Of a DNA stretch of 64,000 nucleotides, positions 63,047 through 64,000 are shown one piece after another; position 1 is the stretch's first letter; each line of letters starts with the position of its first letter. A model generated the notes under the pieces. The model did no database searches. It was not told the origin of the DNA and saw only the letters and a list, made by a program, of their open reading frames with translations. Origin of the DNA: Distichodus sexfasciatus (Eukaryota > Chordata > Actinopteri > Characiformes > Distichodontidae); NCBI GenBank assembly GCA_032718565.1, contig JAVGVS010000017.1, positions 4,817,866 through 4,881,865 on the forward strand, written 5' to 3'. The translations under genes were made by a program, and so were the position numbers.

Positions 63047-64000
63047 ATGAAGCGCTTTGTTCTTTTTCTTGGATTTCTGTGTAGTTTAGTATCAGTGGGA
63101 TATGGAGAACAAATTCAAGCCTTCGTTATCCCTCACAGTCACATGGACGTGGGCTGGGTTTACACGGTACAGGTAAGATGGGGGTTTGTGGGAGTTGTGA
63201 GTTCTCCTTTTCAGCCTAAATTAGGGTGACAATACTTCCTCTTTCCCCTGGACATGTCCTCTTTTTAAGATCAAAAAATGTGTCCGACCAGGATTCTAAA
63301 ATCGTCCGGTATTTCATTCTATCTCAGCCTCAAACATTCTCACATTGAATTTGCGTTGCATTTGTTTTCCTAATCTAGTTACTTCGCCTTCCTCTACTCA
63401 CTTCCACTCACTTTAAGCATAAATCGAGTGGAAGTGAGTAGGGGGAGAGCGAAGTACGTAAGTGGACGAATTGCCAACAGCGGAGTGAACTGTCACATAT
63501 TACCTTCCCCAGCGTCCCGCTGCTAAGTCAGTTTCACTGCTACTTAAATCTGGTCACCCTACCTAAACAAATCGCTAGGTTGGGGCTTTTACTTAGTGTA
63601 ATACGCTGTGTTTTGGTTTGTGTTTGTAGGAGAGCATGCACGCTTACGCCAGCAATGTATACAGCACTGTAGTGGAGGAGCTGTCAAGGGAGAAGAGCCG
63701 CAAATTTATCGCAGTCGAGCAGGAGTTTTTCCGACTCTGGTGGGACACTGCAGCCTCACAGTGGCACAAGACACAGGTAAAGGTTGTGACGTTGGTGATT
63801 AATTACCAGGGGTGGAAGTAACGAATTACAAATACTCACGTTACTGTAATTAAGTAGATTTTTGGGTACTTGTACTTTTATGAGTAGTTTTTCAAATGTG
63901 TAATTTTACTCGTACTTGAGTACAATGTACACCATGTAATCTACTTCGCTACTTATAAAATCAAAAGTCGCTACTGAGTACGCACACAATTTGAATTAAT
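63047..64000 (+). CDS. man2b2: MAN2B2 alpha-mannosidase, first two exons (cut by window edge)
   Basis: Glycoside hydrolase family 38 enzyme of the lysosomal type, which removes core mannose from free N-glycans. Exons 63047-63172 and 63630-63776 give the first 91 residues, with the rest beyond the window. MKRFVLFLGFLCSLVSVGYG is a signal peptide. VIPHSHMDVGWVYTVQ is the GH38 zinc-binding and active-site start (HSHxDxGW). ESMHAYASNVYSTVVEEL and KFIAVEQEFFRLWWD match MAN2B2 more closely than MAN2B1. Confidence 0.9.
63807..64000. mobile_element. hAT-like transposon end, cut by window edge
   Basis: CAGGGGTGGAAGTAACG starts at 63807 and is followed by ttactgtaattaagtag and gggtacttgtac, matching the ends of the elements at 14253 and 24957. 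It lies in man2b2 intron 2. The right end is outside the window. Confidence 0.65.

Overview
The window is nuclear DNA of a ray-finned fish, most likely a teleost. Genes are split by GT-AG introns, intergenic DNA is AT-rich, hAT-type DNA transposons and microsatellites are frequent, and the gene families are vertebrate. All gene calls come from reading exon translations, splice signals and reading-frame phase. No database search was run.

Layout. (1) 0.7-9.6 kb, plus strand: a znf638-like gene (matrin zinc fingers, RS region, RRMs, TVDEVG acidic repeats) broken by many frameshifts. (2) 10.4-30.0 kb: an immune-looking ubiquitin cluster. It holds a RING-between-RING (RBR) E3-like gene (minus, frameshifted), a ubiquitin-like gene (plus, two frame breaks in A-runs) with a perfect ISRE 40 bp before its ATG, an intact 342-residue USP-family deubiquitinase whose N-terminus looks myristoylated, a TRIM relic, and an intact 434-residue gene that joins the RBR zinc module to a complete caspase. 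(3) 31.4-63 kb: conserved genes, all intact: oxa1l, slc7a7, sall2, ccnb1ip1 and ttc5, then the first two exons of man2b2. The human orthologues of oxa1l, slc7a7, sall2, ccnb1ip1 and ttc5 all lie on 14q11.2, so this half is an old linkage group.

The best candidate for a new system is the 10-30 kb cluster. In under 20 kb it holds a possible modifier (ubiquitin-like protein), a ligase-like writer (RBR), an eraser (USP) and a protease that carries the writer's zinc module fused to a caspase. The RBR and fusion genes share an intron position in front of the IBR, which shows common ancestry. In the fusion the catalytic RING2 has been replaced by the caspase. The ISRE lies between the head-to-head RBR and ubiquitin-like genes, so both may be interferon-induced. 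That these products work together is an inference from proximity and family knowledge.

Four transposon copies with matching 8-bp target-site duplications were delimited by eye. Two lie in intron 1 of the USP gene, one beside the fusion gene and one in a ttc5 intron. A fifth copy runs off the right edge. Nearly all coding frameshifts lie in the first 13.1 kb, so local assembly error must be weighed against real gene decay there.
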